The notes beneath the pieces were generated by a model that did no database searches, had not been told where the DNA came from, and saw nothing but the letters and a program-made list of their open reading frames with translations. 64,000 nt of DNA from NCBI GenBank assembly GCA_046351215.1, contig JAXLYX010000006.1, forward strand, positions 620,001 through 684,000, in the 5' to 3' direction. The position numbers and the translations under genes are program-made. Positions 51,940 through 63,719 of the stretch are shown here, piece after piece; the first letter of the stretch is position 1, and each line of letters begins with the position of its first letter. This DNA comes from JAXLYX01 sp046351215. GTDB taxonomy: Bacteria > Myxococcota_A > Polyangia > Polyangiales > Houyiibacteriaceae.

Positions 51940-52338
51940 GTGCAGCTCATCGTGATCGACATGCTCCATGCGCTCCAGCCCGCAGGCACCGCCGCGAGCG
52001 GAGGCGGAGGCGGCGGGGCTGCCGGCGGCGCGGCGGCCGGCGGGCCGGGCTGGGTCATGCAGTTCCTGCCCCTGATCCTCGTCTTCGTCGTCATGTACTT
52101 CGTGATGATCCGCCCGCAGGTGAAGCAGCAGCGGGAGCGCGAAGAGATGCTGAAGGCCCTGCAGAAGGGCCAGACCGTCCGCACGGACTCCGGCATCCGC
52201 GGCGAGATCCTGGCGATCACCGACACCGAGGTGACGCTCCTCATCGCCGAGAAGACCAAGATCAACATCCTCCGCAGCCGAATCGCGGGCCCCGAGAAGG
52301 CCGGCGAGGCGCCGAAGGACTCGACGAACAAGGACTGA
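51940..52338 (+). CDS. yajC: Preprotein translocase subunit YajC
   Basis: 132 residues from GTG 51940 with GAGG five bases upstream. A Gly/Ala-rich stretch (about residues 18-36) precedes the single membrane helix (QFLPLILVFVVMYFVMI). The YajC signature RPQVKQQREREEMLKALQKGQTVRT follows it. The Gly-rich N-terminal insertion is longer than in E. coli. YajC is the small partner of SecDF, whose genes follow directly. Confidence 0.95.
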   Translation: MQLIVIDMLHALQPAGTAASGGGGGGAAGGAAAGGPGWVMQFLPLILVFVVMYFVMIRPQVKQQREREEMLKALQKGQTVRTDSGIRGEILAITDTEVTLLIAEKTKINILRSRIAGPEKAGEAPKDSTNKD

Positions 52339-52387
52339 GCATCCGGTTCCCGGCGGCCTTTCGCGGCCGCCCGGACGGAAGGACACC

Positions 52388-54211
52388 ATGGACAGAGGTT
52401 GGTACCTTCGCTTCTCCACGGTCCTCGCCTCCACGCTCCTCGCGTGGTGTGCGCTGTGGCCGAGCCTCGATCGCTGGGTCCCGGCCCCGGCTTTCATCAA
52501 GTCGACCTTTTCCGGGCGCCTGAGCCCCGGTCTCGACATCCGCGGCGGCCTCCGCCTGATGTACGAGGTCGAGGTCGACGAGTACATCCGGGACACCCGT
52601 GACCGCCGCGCCGAGCAGCTGCAGCGGAAGGTCGGCGTGAAGCTGGGCGTGCTCACCGAGGAGGAGGCGGCCTCTCCGACCGAGGAGAAGCTCGTCCAGC
52701 TCCGCGCGCGCGTCCGCGTCGAGCGCACCGGCGAGACGGGCATCCGCCTGAAGTTCCAGTCGGCCGCCGACAAGGACAAGATCACGCGCGAGTGGCTCCG
52801 CGAGAGCTTCGACGATCTCCGGATCGACCGGACGAGCTCGTCGGGCAACGACCTCGTGGTCATGCTCCGCGAGGAGCGCCTCGAGCGTCTGCGGGAGACG
52901 GCGGTCGGCCAGGCCGTCCGCACGATCCACGAGCGCGTCGACACGCTCGGTCTCCGCGAAGCCGCGGTCTCCGGCCGCGAGCAGGACGTGATCGTCGAGA
53001 TCCCGGGCGCGGACGACGCGATGTTCGAGCGCATCCGCGGCATCATCAGCCGCACGGCGCGCCTCGAGTTCAAGGTCGTCGCCGACGGCGAGAACGACTG
53101 GATCCCGGCCGAGCTCCCGCAGGGCATCACGCGCTCGCAGGAGAGCGCCCCCGCCGGCGAGGGCCGTCCCAGCGTCCAGTCCGACTACCTCGTCACCGAG
53201 GGCACGGACGGCCGCGAGCGGCTCCAGGCGTTCGTCGCCACGCTGCAGATTCCCGAGGGCCACCAGGTGGCCATCGGACAGCTCCCGGCCGATCAGGACT
53301 CGGGCTCGGCCCGCGTCGAGCGTTGGCGCACCTACCACCTCCTCGACTCCACCGAGGTGACGGGCGAGGACATCGAGGACGCCTTCACGAGCTTCGATCC
53401 GCAGACCAACAACCCGATCGTCTCGCTGCAGTTCAAGCAGCAGGGCGCCCGCGAGTTCGAGGAGATGACGGGCCGCAACGTCCAGCGCCGCATGGCGATC
53501 GTCCTCGACGACCGCGTCGAGAACGCGCCGGTCATCCAGCAGCGCATCGGCGGTGGACGGGCGCAGATCACGCTCGGCTCCTTCCTCGACTACAACAAGG
53601 TCATCCAGGAGGCCGACGACCTGGTCGTCGTGCTCAAGGCCGGCGCGCTCCCCGCGCCCCTCCGCCCCTCGAACGAGCAGCTCATCGGACCGACCCTCGG
53701 TCGGGACGCGGTCGAGCAGGGCATCATCGCGGCCGGTCTCGGCATCGCCCTCGTGCTCGTGCTCATGGCCGTCTACTACGAGGCGGCGGGCCTGGTGGCG
53801 AACCTGATGGTCCTCATCAACCTGCTGATGCAGCTCGCGCTGATGGCCGCCTTCGAGGCGACCATCACGCTGCCGGGCATCGCGGCCATCGCGCTCACGG
53901 TCGGCATGGCCGTCGACGCGAACGTGCTCATCACCGAGCGCATCCGAGAGGAGCTCCGCATCGGCAAGTCGCCACGCTCCGCCGTGGAGCAGGGCTACGA
54001 CCGCGCCTTCTCGTCCATCCTCGACAGCCAGCTGACCACCCTGATCGCCGGCGTCGTGCTCTTCCAGTTCGGAACCGGACCCATCAAGGGCTTCGCCGTG
54101 ATGCTCATGATCGGCATCGTGACCTCGCTCTTCACGGGCATCTTCTGCTCGAAGGTCGCCATGGACGGAATCGTCCGGGGCCTCCGCGTCGAGCGTCTGC
54201 GGGTGGGGTGA
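52388..54211 (+). CDS. secD: Protein translocase subunit SecD
   Basis: 607 residues. It has an N-terminal membrane helix, then LSPGLDIRGGLRLMYEV (the D1 motif), a large periplasmic P1 domain with VDTLGLREAAVSGREQDVIVEIPGA, and five helices at the C-terminus with the SecD/F motif GMAVDANVLITERIREEL. It uses the proton gradient to complete export and release of Sec substrates. secF begins 4 bp later. Confidence 0.97.
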   Translation: MDRGWYLRFSTVLASTLLAWCALWPSLDRWVPAPAFIKSTFSGRLSPGLDIRGGLRLMYEVEVDEYIRDTRDRRAEQLQRKVGVKLGVLTEEEAASPTEEKLVQLRARVRVERTGETGIRLKFQSAADKDKITREWLRESFDDLRIDRTSSSGNDLVVMLREERLERLRETAVGQAVRTIHERVDTLGLREAAVSGREQDVIVEIPGADDAMFERIRGIISRTARLEFKVVADGENDWIPAELPQGITRSQESAPAGEGRPSVQSDYLVTEGTDGRERLQAFVATLQIPEGHQVAIGQLPADQDSGSARVERWRTYHLLDSTEVTGEDIEDAFTSFDPQTNNPIVSLQFKQQGAREFEEMTGRNVQRRMAIVLDDRVENAPVIQQRIGGGRAQITLGSFLDYNKVIQEADDLVVVLKAGALPAPLRPSNEQLIGPTLGRDAVEQGIIAAGLGIALVLVLMAVYYEAAGLVANLMVLINLLMQLALMAAFEATITLPGIAAIALTVGMAVDANVLITERIREELRIGKSPRSAVEQGYDRAFSSILDSQLTTLIAGVVLFQFGTGPIKGFAVMLMIGIVTSLFTGIFCSKVAMDGIVRGLRVERLRVG

Positions 54212-54215
54212 GACC

Positions 54216-55373
54216 ATGGAATTCTTCACGCCCGGTCGCGTCGTCGACTTCATGAAGTACCGGAAGCCGGTCATCACGGCTTCCATCGTCATGTCCATCC
54301 TCAGCCTCGCGTCGCTCTTCTTCCCGGGGCCCAACCTGGGAACGGACTTCGCCGGCGGCACCGAGCTCCAGCTGCGCTTCCGCGGCTCGGTCTCGAGTGC
54401 CGAGCTCCGCGGCGCGCTCGCGCAGTCGGGCTTCCGCGACGCCGACGTCATCGGCGTCCAGGGCGCGCGCAGCGAGTACATCGTCCGCGTCCGCGAGGTC
54501 TCGGCCATCTCGGGCAGCGTGCAGACGGCCATCGAGCAGGCGGCCCGCAGCACGCTGGGAGCGACCGTCGTGCGCGTCTCGCCCGGCGGCGACAAGATCT
54601 CGCTCCGGCTCTCCGCCTCTCACGACATCGCCGAGATCCAGCAGGTGCTCGGGCAGGCGGGCGCGCGCGTCCGCAGCGTCAACGCCTTCGGCTCGCCGGA
54701 GGAGCACAAGTACGAGGCGCACCTCGTCGGCATCGGTGACGAGATCGTCGCGAAGCTCCAGCAGCGCCTCGGCGACAAGGCCCCGCGCTCGGCGCTCCGG
54801 GTCGAGTGGGTCGGACCGCGCGCCGGTCAGCAGCTCCGCGATGCCGCGGTGAAGTCGATCATCTACGCGATGGTCTTCATCATGGTCTACGTCGCATTCC
54901 GCTTCGATCTGCGGTTCGCGCCGGGTGGCATCGTCGCCCTCGTCCACGACGTGATGATCACGATCGGCGCCTACGTGCTCGTCCGCAAGGAGGTCGGTCT
55001 GACGACCGTCGCCGCCCTGCTGACGATCCTCGGCTACTCGATCAACGACACGATCGTCGTCTACGACCGTATCCGCGAGAACCTCGGCCGCCACCGCGGC
55101 AAGAGCCTCCGCGAGATCATCAACATCAGCACCTCGGAGACGCTCGGCCGCACGATCATGACGTCGGCGACGACGCTGATCTCGATCGTGCCCTTCCTGA
55201 TCTTCGGCACCTCGGCGGTGAAGGACATCGCCTTCGCCCTCGTGATCGGCATCGGCATCGGCACGTACTCTTCGGTCTACATCGCCGCGCCCGTGACCGA
55301 GTTCATCGATCGCCGCTTCTTCGCCTCGGCGGTCGCGCAGGGCTCGAAGAAGCCTTCGGGCGCGAAGGCCTGA
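54216..55373 (+). CDS. secF: Protein translocase subunit SecF
   Basis: 385 residues. A first helix is followed by PNLGTDFAGGTELQLRF, the periplasmic P4 domain, and the helix bundle with GYSINDTIVVYDRIRENL and TIMTSATTLISIVPFLIFG. The segment at about residues 140-210 is somewhat longer than in E. coli SecF and contains HDIAEIQQVLGQAGARVRSV. It forms the SecDF-YajC complex with the two preceding products. Confidence 0.97.
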   Translation: MEFFTPGRVVDFMKYRKPVITASIVMSILSLASLFFPGPNLGTDFAGGTELQLRFRGSVSSAELRGALAQSGFRDADVIGVQGARSEYIVRVREVSAISGSVQTAIEQAARSTLGATVVRVSPGGDKISLRLSASHDIAEIQQVLGQAGARVRSVNAFGSPEEHKYEAHLVGIGDEIVAKLQQRLGDKAPRSALRVEWVGPRAGQQLRDAAVKSIIYAMVFIMVYVAFRFDLRFAPGGIVALVHDVMITIGAYVLVRKEVGLTTVAALLTILGYSINDTIVVYDRIRENLGRHRGKSLREIINISTSETLGRTIMTSATTLISIVPFLIFGTSAVKDIAFALVIGIGIGTYSSVYIAAPVTEFIDRRFFASAVAQGSKKPSGAKA

Positions 55374-55393
55374 GGCACCGTAGGGGCGCACGG

Positions 55394-57124
55394 ATGACGG
55401 AGCGCCCAGCATCCTCGGCCGCGAACGCGAGCGAGGCGTCGTCCCGACGACGCGCCTCGGATCCCGCGCTCGCGGCCGAGCTCGCTCGTGCGCTCGGCGT
55501 CTCGTCGACCCTCGCGCAGCTCCTCCTCCTGCGCGGGATCGACCATCCGGACGCCGCGCGCGCCTTCCTCGAGCCGACGCTCGCGGGGCTGACGCTCCCG
55601 GACTCGATGCGCGATCGCGACCTCGCCACGCAGCGGCTCGCCGACGCCGTGCGTCGCAAGGAGCGCGTGGTCGTCTACGGGGACTACGACGTCGACGGGA
55701 CGACGAGCGCCGCGATCCTCGCGGACGTCCTCGAGGCCCTCGGCGCCGAGGTCCACGCCGAGCTCGCGAACCGCTTCGAGGGAGGCTACGGCCTCTCGGA
55801 CCGCGCCCTCGACCGCTGCCTCGAGGCCCGGCCGACGGTGCTCGTCACCTGCGACTGCGGCTCGAGCGATCACGAGCGGATCGCCCGGGCGAGGAAGCTC
55901 GGCGTCGACGTGGTGGTCATCGATCACCACCTCGTGCCCCCGGAGCCGCTGCCCGCCAACGCCTTCCTCAACCCGCATCGGCCCGAATGCGCCTTCCCGT
56001 ACAAGGGGATGTCGAGCGCGGGGCTGGCGTTCTCGGTGGCGGCCGGCATCCGGGCGGCGCTCGGGGCGAAGCTCGACGTGAGGCCCTGGCTCGATCTGGT
56101 CGCCCTCGGGACCATCGCCGACGTGGCGCCGCTCGATGGCGACAACCGACGCCTCGTCCGCGCGGGCCTCGAGCGGATGTCCAACGGCGCGCTGCGCCCA
56201 GGGCTCGCGGCGCTCTTCGAAGCGGCGGGGCTGCGCGCCGGGCAGCCCCTGGGCGGGACCGACGTGGCCTTCCGGCTCGCGCCACGGATCAACGCTCCTG
56301 GGCGTCTCGGCGATCCCCGCATCGTGCTCGAGCTGCTGCGTGCGCGGGACGCGGCGCGGGGCAGGGCGCTCGCGGCCGAGGTCGAGCGCACCAACACCGA
56401 GCGGCGCGCGATCGAGCGCCGCATGACGGAGGAGGCGATCGCCCGCGTGGTGGAGCGCCACGGGGATCGGCCCGAGCACGGGGTCGTGGTGGCGAGCGAG
56501 GGTTTCCACCGGGGCGTCGTCGGGATCACCGCCGCGCGGCTCGTGGATCGCTTCGGCGTGCCGGCGGTCGTGATCGCGCTCGACGACGGCGTCGGCCACG
56601 GCAGCGGTCGCACGATCGGAGGCTTCGACCTGCACGCGGCCTTCGTCCGCTGCGCGCCCTGCCTCTCGAAGTTCGGAGGACACGCCGCCGCGGCCGGGCT
56701 CACGGTCCGCGCGGATCGCGTCGAGGAGCTCGCGGAGGCGTTCGCCGCGTCGACGAGCGACGCCCGAGGCCACGGGGACGCGCGGCCTCGGCCGGAGGCC
56801 GAGCTCTTCCTCGGTGGACCGTTCGCGGTTCCGACCGCGACGGAGCTCCGGCGCCTCGAGCCGGTCGGTGAGCGCAACCCGTCGCCCCGCTTCGGCGTCC
56901 GGGCGAAGGTGCAGAGGGCCCGGCGGGTGGGGCAGGGCGAGCACCTGAAGCTCTCGCTCGAGGTGGACGGGCGGGAGCTCTCCGCCTTCGGCCCCGCCAT
57001 GGGCGAGAAGGCTCCGACCACGGGCGCGACGATCGCGCTCGTCGGCACGCTCCGGCCCGACGCCTTCCGCGGCGGCGAGGCGGTCGAGCTCACCATCGAG
57101 CACTTCGACGCGGAGCCGGTGTAG
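55394..57124 (+). CDS. recJ: Single-stranded-DNA exonuclease RecJ
   Basis: 576 residues from ATG 55394. DHH phosphoesterase motifs are clear: VVYGDYDVDGTTSAAIL (motif I/II), VTCDCGSSDHE, VVIDHHL (the DHH), and the DHHA1 part with GHGSGRTIGGFDLHAAF and KFGGHAAAAGLTV. An OB-fold ends the protein. It degrades ssDNA 5' to 3' in recombination and mismatch repair. The motif often written CG.S appears as CDCGSSDHE. It lies 20 bp after secF and continues the collinear run. Confidence 0.95.
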   Translation: MTERPASSAANASEASSRRRASDPALAAELARALGVSSTLAQLLLLRGIDHPDAARAFLEPTLAGLTLPDSMRDRDLATQRLADAVRRKERVVVYGDYDVDGTTSAAILADVLEALGAEVHAELANRFEGGYGLSDRALDRCLEARPTVLVTCDCGSSDHERIARARKLGVDVVVIDHHLVPPEPLPANAFLNPHRPECAFPYKGMSSAGLAFSVAAGIRAALGAKLDVRPWLDLVALGTIADVAPLDGDNRRLVRAGLERMSNGALRPGLAALFEAAGLRAGQPLGGTDVAFRLAPRINAPGRLGDPRIVLELLRARDAARGRALAAEVERTNTERRAIERRMTEEAIARVVERHGDRPEHGVVVASEGFHRGVVGITAARLVDRFGVPAVVIALDDGVGHGSGRTIGGFDLHAAFVRCAPCLSKFGGHAAAAGLTVRADRVEELAEAFAASTSDARGHGDARPRPEAELFLGGPFAVPTATELRRLEPVGERNPSPRFGVRAKVQRARRVGQGEHLKLSLEVDGRELSAFGPAMGEKAPTTGATIALVGTLRPDAFRGGEAVELTIEHFDAEPV

Positions 57125-57210
57125 TGCGGCCCCCCGTCGATGCTCACCCTGGTTGCTCCGCGCATACCCGCGGAGTACCCTGGCGACGTCCTTTCTCTGG
57201 AGGGTGGGGC

Positions 57211-57795
57211 TTGTCCTCTCGTCGATGCGCTGCGTGGGCCGTGCTCTCTGCGGCTCTTCTCGCCACCGTCGTGCTCGTCCCGACCTCTCGTGTCGAAGCT
57301 CAGACCTCGACCACCACGGGTGCTCAGGTCGATGCCACGCCGAAGGGTACGGTCGGCCTCGGTCTGATCGGGGCCGAGATCGGCCTCGTCGTGCCCGCGC
57401 TCTGCGGCCTGGACGAGGTCTGGTCGCTCATCACCTTCCCCGCCGTCGGCGGCGCCGGAGGGGCCGTCGCGGGCTACTTCCTCCTCGACAAGCCGAACCA
57501 CACGAACGCCTCGGTCGCGATGCTCGTCACCGGCATCGCGCTCGTCATGCCGGCGGCCGTCCTCACGGCCTTCGGCGTGGACCGACACCGCGGGGACGAG
57601 TTCGAGCAGGCGGCCGCTCGCGCCCGTCGGGTCGCCATGGCGGGACCCGGCGCGTTCCGGCTCTCCGAAGGCCGCCTGATGCTGGGCATGCCCGGCGTCT
57701 CCGTGCTCCCGACCCTCACGCCGAACGAGATGCAGCGCTACGGCGGCGTCGCCGGCAACGAGGTCCGCTTCGCGCTCTTCTCCGGCTCGTTCTGA
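57211..57795 (+). CDS. Secreted protein of unknown function
   Basis: 194 residues from TTG 57211, where GGAGGGTGGGGC lies just upstream and a signal peptide follows (MSSRRCAAWAVLSAALLATVVLVP, cut near VEAQ); GTG 57124 overlapping the recJ stop is less likely. The mature part has two Gly/Ala-rich hydrophobic stretches (GTVGLGLIGAEIGLVVPALCG and VGGAGGAVAGYFLL) with DEVWSLITFPAVG between them. It then has TNASVAMLVTGIALVMPAAVLTAFG and a polar C-terminus. Similar unnamed proteins occur in myxobacteria. No function can be given. It sits between recJ and tilS. Confidence 0.75.
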   Translation: MSSRRCAAWAVLSAALLATVVLVPTSRVEAQTSTTTGAQVDATPKGTVGLGLIGAEIGLVVPALCGLDEVWSLITFPAVGGAGGAVAGYFLLDKPNHTNASVAMLVTGIALVMPAAVLTAFGVDRHRGDEFEQAAARARRVAMAGPGAFRLSEGRLMLGMPGVSVLPTLTPNEMQRYGGVAGNEVRFALFSGSF

Positions 57796-57810
57796 GCGCG
57801 GCGGGGAGCG

Positions 57811-58779
57811 ATGCTCGCTCGGGTTCGGCGGACGATCGAGACCCGGCGGCTGCTCGAGCGGGGAGACCGCGTCGTCGTCGCCTGCTCGGGAGGAGCCGAT
57901 TCGAGCGTGCTCGTGCATGTGCTCGCCACGCTCGCTTCCGAGCTCGGGATCTCGCTGCTCGTCGCGTCGGTCGACCATGGGCTCCGCGAGGAGTCGTGGA
58001 GCGAGGTGGAGGCCGTGGGACGCTTCGCCGCTTCGCTCGGCCTCGAATTCGAGGCGCTTCGCGTGGACGTCCGTGGGGCGTCGCTCCAGGCGGCCGCGCG
58101 CGAGGCACGCTACGAGGCCCTGCTCGGGCTCGCCGCCCGAGCCTCCGCCCGGCGCATCGCCGTCGGCCATACGCTCGACGATCAGGCGGAGACGACCCTC
58201 GCGCGGCTCCTCCGCGGCGCGGGGCTCTTCGGCCTCGGCGGGGTGAAGCCGGCACGCGAGGACGGGGTGATCCGGCCCCTAATCGACGCGACCCGGGCCG
58301 AGGTCCGGGCCTACGCCCTGCGCCACGTCCTTCCGACGATCGAGGATCCCTCGAACCGGGACGTCCGCTTCCAGCGGGTCCGCATCCGCGAGGATCTCCT
58401 CCCCCGCCTGACGGAAGAGGACCCGCGGGTCGCGGTGCACCTCGCCGAGCTCGCCGACGAGGCCCGGGACCTCGCCGAGCAGGTCGGGACCGTCCTCGAC
58501 GAACGCCTGCTCGGGCTCGAGGACCCCTTCGTCCTGCCGTTCGAGCGGATCCGGGCCGCGGACGTGCGCTCCTTCCGTCGTCTCCTCGTGCGTGCCTGGG
58601 CGGAGAGGGCCATCGGCGTGCCCCTCCGGAGGCCGCACGTGGTCGACCTCGAGGCGCTGCTCGACGCGCCCGGCGAGGTCTGGCTGCCCTCGTCCTGGGT
58701 CGGCTCGAGAGGCGCCGAAGGGCTCCGTCTCGAGCACCGAGTGCAACGCTCGGGCCGCGTGGGACGACACACCGAGTGA
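57811..58779 (+). CDS. tilS: tRNA(Ile)-lysidine synthase
   Basis: 322 residues. The PP-loop SGGADSS is at residues 26-32. SVDHGLREESWSEVEAV, AREARYEALLGLAARASARRIAVGHTLDDQAETTLARLLRGAG and RPLIDATRAEVRAYA are TilS signatures. The C-terminal tRNA-binding domains of E. coli TilS are mostly absent, so it is a short form with a ~100-residue tail. It converts C34 of tRNA-Ile2(CAU) to lysidine; the CAT-anticodon tRNA at 44985 is a possible client if it is Ile2. ftsH follows, the same tilS-ftsH order as in Bacillus and many other bacteria. Confidence 0.94.
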   Translation: MLARVRRTIETRRLLERGDRVVVACSGGADSSVLVHVLATLASELGISLLVASVDHGLREESWSEVEAVGRFAASLGLEFEALRVDVRGASLQAAAREARYEALLGLAARASARRIAVGHTLDDQAETTLARLLRGAGLFGLGGVKPAREDGVIRPLIDATRAEVRAYALRHVLPTIEDPSNRDVRFQRVRIREDLLPRLTEEDPRVAVHLAELADEARDLAEQVGTVLDERLLGLEDPFVLPFERIRAADVRSFRRLLVRAWAERAIGVPLRRPHVVDLEALLDAPGEVWLPSSWVGSRGAEGLRLEHRVQRSGRVGRHTE

Positions 58780-58894
58780 AGAAACCGCCGACCCGAGCGT
58801 TTTCCCCTCCATTGATGGCCCGTGTGCCCTATGCTAGGCACGAGGGTGGATGCCTGGAGCAGGCGATCGGGCCACCTGCGTCCTCGAGGTCGTC

Positions 58895-60819
<1,925 letters not shown>

Positions 60820-60823
<4 letters not shown>

Positions 60824-61779
60824 CTTCGGAGGAGGGGGATGCGGGGATCCTCGGGCGCGGCCCTTCTGCGAGCAGTCGCAGTGGGGACCGCGCTTTCGGC
60901 GCTCCGTCGGCCTCGGGCTGCGCGGTCTGGGGGGTGTTGAACGTCACGCCGGACAGCTTCAGCGACGGGGGGGCCTTCGAAGCCGTCGACACGGCGCTGA
61001 CCCACGCGCGTCGCCTGCTCTCGGAGGGGGCGGACGTGATCGACGTCGGCGGTGAGTCGACGCGGCCCAAGGGGCGGACGTACGGAGAGGGCTACGACGT
61101 CGTCCCCGTCGAGGTCGAGCTCGCCCGCGTGCTCCCGGTGGTCGAGGCGCTGGCGGGGCTCGGGGCGACGATCTCGATCGACACCGTGAAGCCGGCCGTC
61201 GCGGACGCGGCGCTCCGGGCCGGTGCGCGGTACGTGAACGACACCGGATGCGGCCGGGACGAAGCGCTCGTCGACGTCGTCGCGTCGCACGGGGCGGAGC
61301 TCGTGCTCATGCACAACCGTGGGCGAGGCGAGGTTTCGGGGAACAACGTGCTTTACGGAGACGTCGTCGAGGACGTGATTCGCGAGCTCGAGGCGGCCGC
61401 CGACAGGGCCATCCGACGTGGGGTGCGGGAGTCGTCCCTCTGGCTCGATCCGGGCCTCGGTTTCGCGAAGACCGCGCGGCAGTCGACCGAGCTCCTTTCG
61501 GGCCTGCCCCGCCTCGTCGCGCTCGGCCGGCCGGTCCTGGTCGGGGCGAGCCGCAAGTCCTTCCTCGCCGAGCTCGCGCCCCGGCCCGATGGCAGCCGAC
61601 CCGGGCCGCTCGAGCGCGTGGGCGGCACCGTGGTCACCTGCGCGGCCGCCGTCGCCTACGGCGCGCGGGCGGTGCGGGTGCACGACGTCGAGATCATGCG
61701 CCAGGCGGTGCTCGTCGCCGAGGCGCTATTCCGCGGACCGGGCTCCGCGTTCGGACCCGTCACCGGAGGTGACTCGTGA
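60820..61779 (+). CDS. folP: Dihydropteroate synthase
   Basis: 319 residues from GTG 60820 (GTGA overlap with ftsH). A 35-residue leader precedes GVLNVTPDSFSDGG, the first DHPS signature, so the true start may be later, but no better codon is seen. IDVGGESTRP is the second signature, SIDTVKPAVADAAL and YVNDTG the following strands, and GASRKSFL carries the Lys/Arg pair for substrate. It joins p-aminobenzoate to the pterin in folate synthesis. The ftsH-folP-cdaA linkage is conserved across several phyla. Confidence 0.95.
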
Positions 61780-62750
61780 TCGAGCTCCTCCGCGAGGTCT
61801 TCGTCCAGGCAGGCACGGAGCTCCACGAGTTCTTCGCCCGGAGCGCGATGCTCGTGCTCCGCGATTGCCTCGACATCCTCCTCGTCGCCACGCTGATCTA
61901 CGTGGTGCTCGCGTTCCTCAAGGGGACGCGCGCGATGCAGGTCGCGATCGGCATGGGCGTCCTCATGGCCGCCTATTTCGTCTCGCGCCGGCTCGGTCTC
62001 ATCACCACCTGGACGATCCTCGACTCGATCCTGACTTACCTCGTCCTGATCGTCGTCGTCCTCTTCCAGAACGACATCCGCCGCGGACTGATGCGCGTCG
62101 GCAGCCGGTCCTTCTTCCGGAGCCAGCGCACGGCGAAGGAGACGGCCGTCATCGAGGAAGTGATCAAGGCCGCCTCCTCGCTCGCGCACAAGCGCATCGG
62201 CGCCATCGTGGTCTTCGAGCGAGGGGCGCAGCTCGACGAATTCATCGAGGACGGAACCGTCCTCGATGCCGACGTCACGAAGGAGCTGCTCTACACCATC
62301 TTCATCCCGAGCTTCGAGAACCCCATGCACGACGGGGCCGTGATCATCCGCGACGGTCGCGTCTGGCAGGCCGGCGCGTTCCTCCCGCTCGCCGGCACCG
62401 CGGCCCGCGACCGCTCGCTCGGGGCGCGCCATCGCGCGGCGCTCGGGATCTCGGAGGAGAGCGACGCGGTGGTCGTCGTCGTCAGCGAGGAGCGCGGCCA
62501 GATCTCGCTCTGCTTCGACGGCAACATCGTGCGGAACCTCGACGCCCCCTCGCTCCGGGACGCGCTCTTCGCCCTCTTCTTCCGGCCGTCCACGGCGAAG
62601 GCGCCGCGTGCCGGCGACTCGCGCCGAGACAGTGTGCCCCGCATGTCGGTGCCGCCGCAGCCCCCGACGCCGAGCCAGGAGCTCGACGACATCGGCTTGC
62701 CCGAGGCGCCGAGCCCGTCGCCGATCAAGCCCGAGGAGCGCTCCCGGTGA
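61776..62750 (+). CDS. cdaA: Diadenylate cyclase (c-di-AMP synthase) CdaA
   Basis: 324 residues from GTG 61776, overlapping the folP stop. Three membrane helices (about residues 28-100) precede the DAC domain. The catalytic motifs are HDGAV (Asp186-Gly-Ala) and GARHRAALG (RHR). The C-terminus (about residues 275-324) is a Pro/Ser-rich tail not seen in Bacillus CdaA. It makes c-di-AMP from two ATP. The next gene encodes its usual YbbR partner, starting within the stop. Confidence 0.96.
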   Translation: MIELLREVFVQAGTELHEFFARSAMLVLRDCLDILLVATLIYVVLAFLKGTRAMQVAIGMGVLMAAYFVSRRLGLITTWTILDSILTYLVLIVVVLFQNDIRRGLMRVGSRSFFRSQRTAKETAVIEEVIKAASSLAHKRIGAIVVFERGAQLDEFIEDGTVLDADVTKELLYTIFIPSFENPMHDGAVIIRDGRVWQAGAFLPLAGTAARDRSLGARHRAALGISEESDAVVVVVSEERGQISLCFDGNIVRNLDAPSLRDALFALFFRPSTAKAPRAGDSRRDSVPRMSVPPQPPTPSQELDDIGLPEAPSPSPIKPEERSR

Positions 62751-63694
62751 AGGTCGAGATCCGCAAGACGCTCGGGCGTATCTTCCGCGAAGACGTGGGC
62801 CTCAAGATCGGCTCGCTCCTCGCGGCCATCGCGCTCTTCTCGCTCGTCCACGGGGCCGAGCAGGCACAGAAGGCGATCTACGTCGATCTCATCACGCGCG
62901 TTCCGGACGCGTCGTCGGGCCGCATGCTCGTCAGCGATCTCCCGGTGCGCGTGCGTCTCACCGTCACGGGCAGCCGCGCCCGGCTCGCCCAAGTGCGGCA
63001 GGACACGGTGCCGCCCGTGCAGCTCGATCTCCGCGACACCACGCGCCGTCAATACGAGTTCTCCGCCGCCGATTTCGAGCTTCCGCTCGGTGTCTCCGTG
63101 ACGGAGGTCGATCCCGCTGCCGTCTCGCTCGAGTGGGCTCCGCGGCGCGAGCGTTGGCTCCGCATCCGCCCTCGGCTCCGCGGCTCGACGCGCGAGGGTC
63201 TCACGCTCTCCGAGCAGGTCGTCGTCGAGCCCGAGTCCGTGCTCCTGGTGGGCCCCGGCGACGAGGTGCGCGGCATCGATCAGGCCGACACGACGGAGAT
63301 CGATCTCTCGACGCTCTCGGCCGGCACGAACGTCCGCCGGGTGCGCCTCGCGCGACCGCCCGAGCACACCTACTTCGAGGAAGACGGGATGATCACCGTG
63401 ACGCTCGTCGGCGTGCCCGAGCGCGCGGAGCGGACGCTGACGCGTCTCGACGTCGCCGCGGTGGGAGCTCCCGTCCGGGGTCTGCGTCCGACGCGGGTGA
63501 GCATCGCGCTCTTCGGCCCGCCCGCCGTCGTGCAGTCGATCGATCCCGAGCAGGTCGTGCCCTTCGTAGACGCCACCGCGGTCGCTCGCACGCGTGCGCC
63601 AGGACTCGCCCGCGTCCAGGTGCGCGGGCTGCCCGAGGGCGTGGAAGCCCGTCGCATCGCGCCCCCCGAGGTCCTGGTCACCCCCGCTCCCTGA
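62747..63694 (+). CDS. ybbR: YbbR-domain protein (CdaR-like)
   Basis: 315 residues from GTG 62747 (GTGA overlap). One N-terminal membrane helix (about residues 17-37) leads into three to four extracytoplasmic YbbR-type repeats, seen as recurring DVR.LTVTGSRARL, VDPAAVSLEW, and VQSIDPEQV strands. In Firmicutes CdaR binds and adjusts CdaA. It ends in the hairpin that separates it from glmM, which is read from the other strand. Confidence 0.9.
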   Translation: MKVEIRKTLGRIFREDVGLKIGSLLAAIALFSLVHGAEQAQKAIYVDLITRVPDASSGRMLVSDLPVRVRLTVTGSRARLAQVRQDTVPPVQLDLRDTTRRQYEFSAADFELPLGVSVTEVDPAAVSLEWAPRRERWLRIRPRLRGSTREGLTLSEQVVVEPESVLLVGPGDEVRGIDQADTTEIDLSTLSAGTNVRRVRLARPPEHTYFEEDGMITVTLVGVPERAERTLTRLDVAAVGAPVRGLRPTRVSIALFGPPAVVQSIDPEQVVPFVDATAVARTRAPGLARVQVRGLPEGVEARRIAPPEVLVTPAP

Positions 63695-63701
63695 GCGGGG
63701 G
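63681..63701. terminator. Bidirectional hairpin between ybbR and glmM
   Basis: CCCCCGCTC (63681-63689) pairs with GAGCGGGGG (63693-63701) around CCT, overlapping the ybbR stop codon. No T-tract is present. Confidence 0.6.
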
Positions 63702-63719
63702 GCCGTCCGCCGCGTCCGA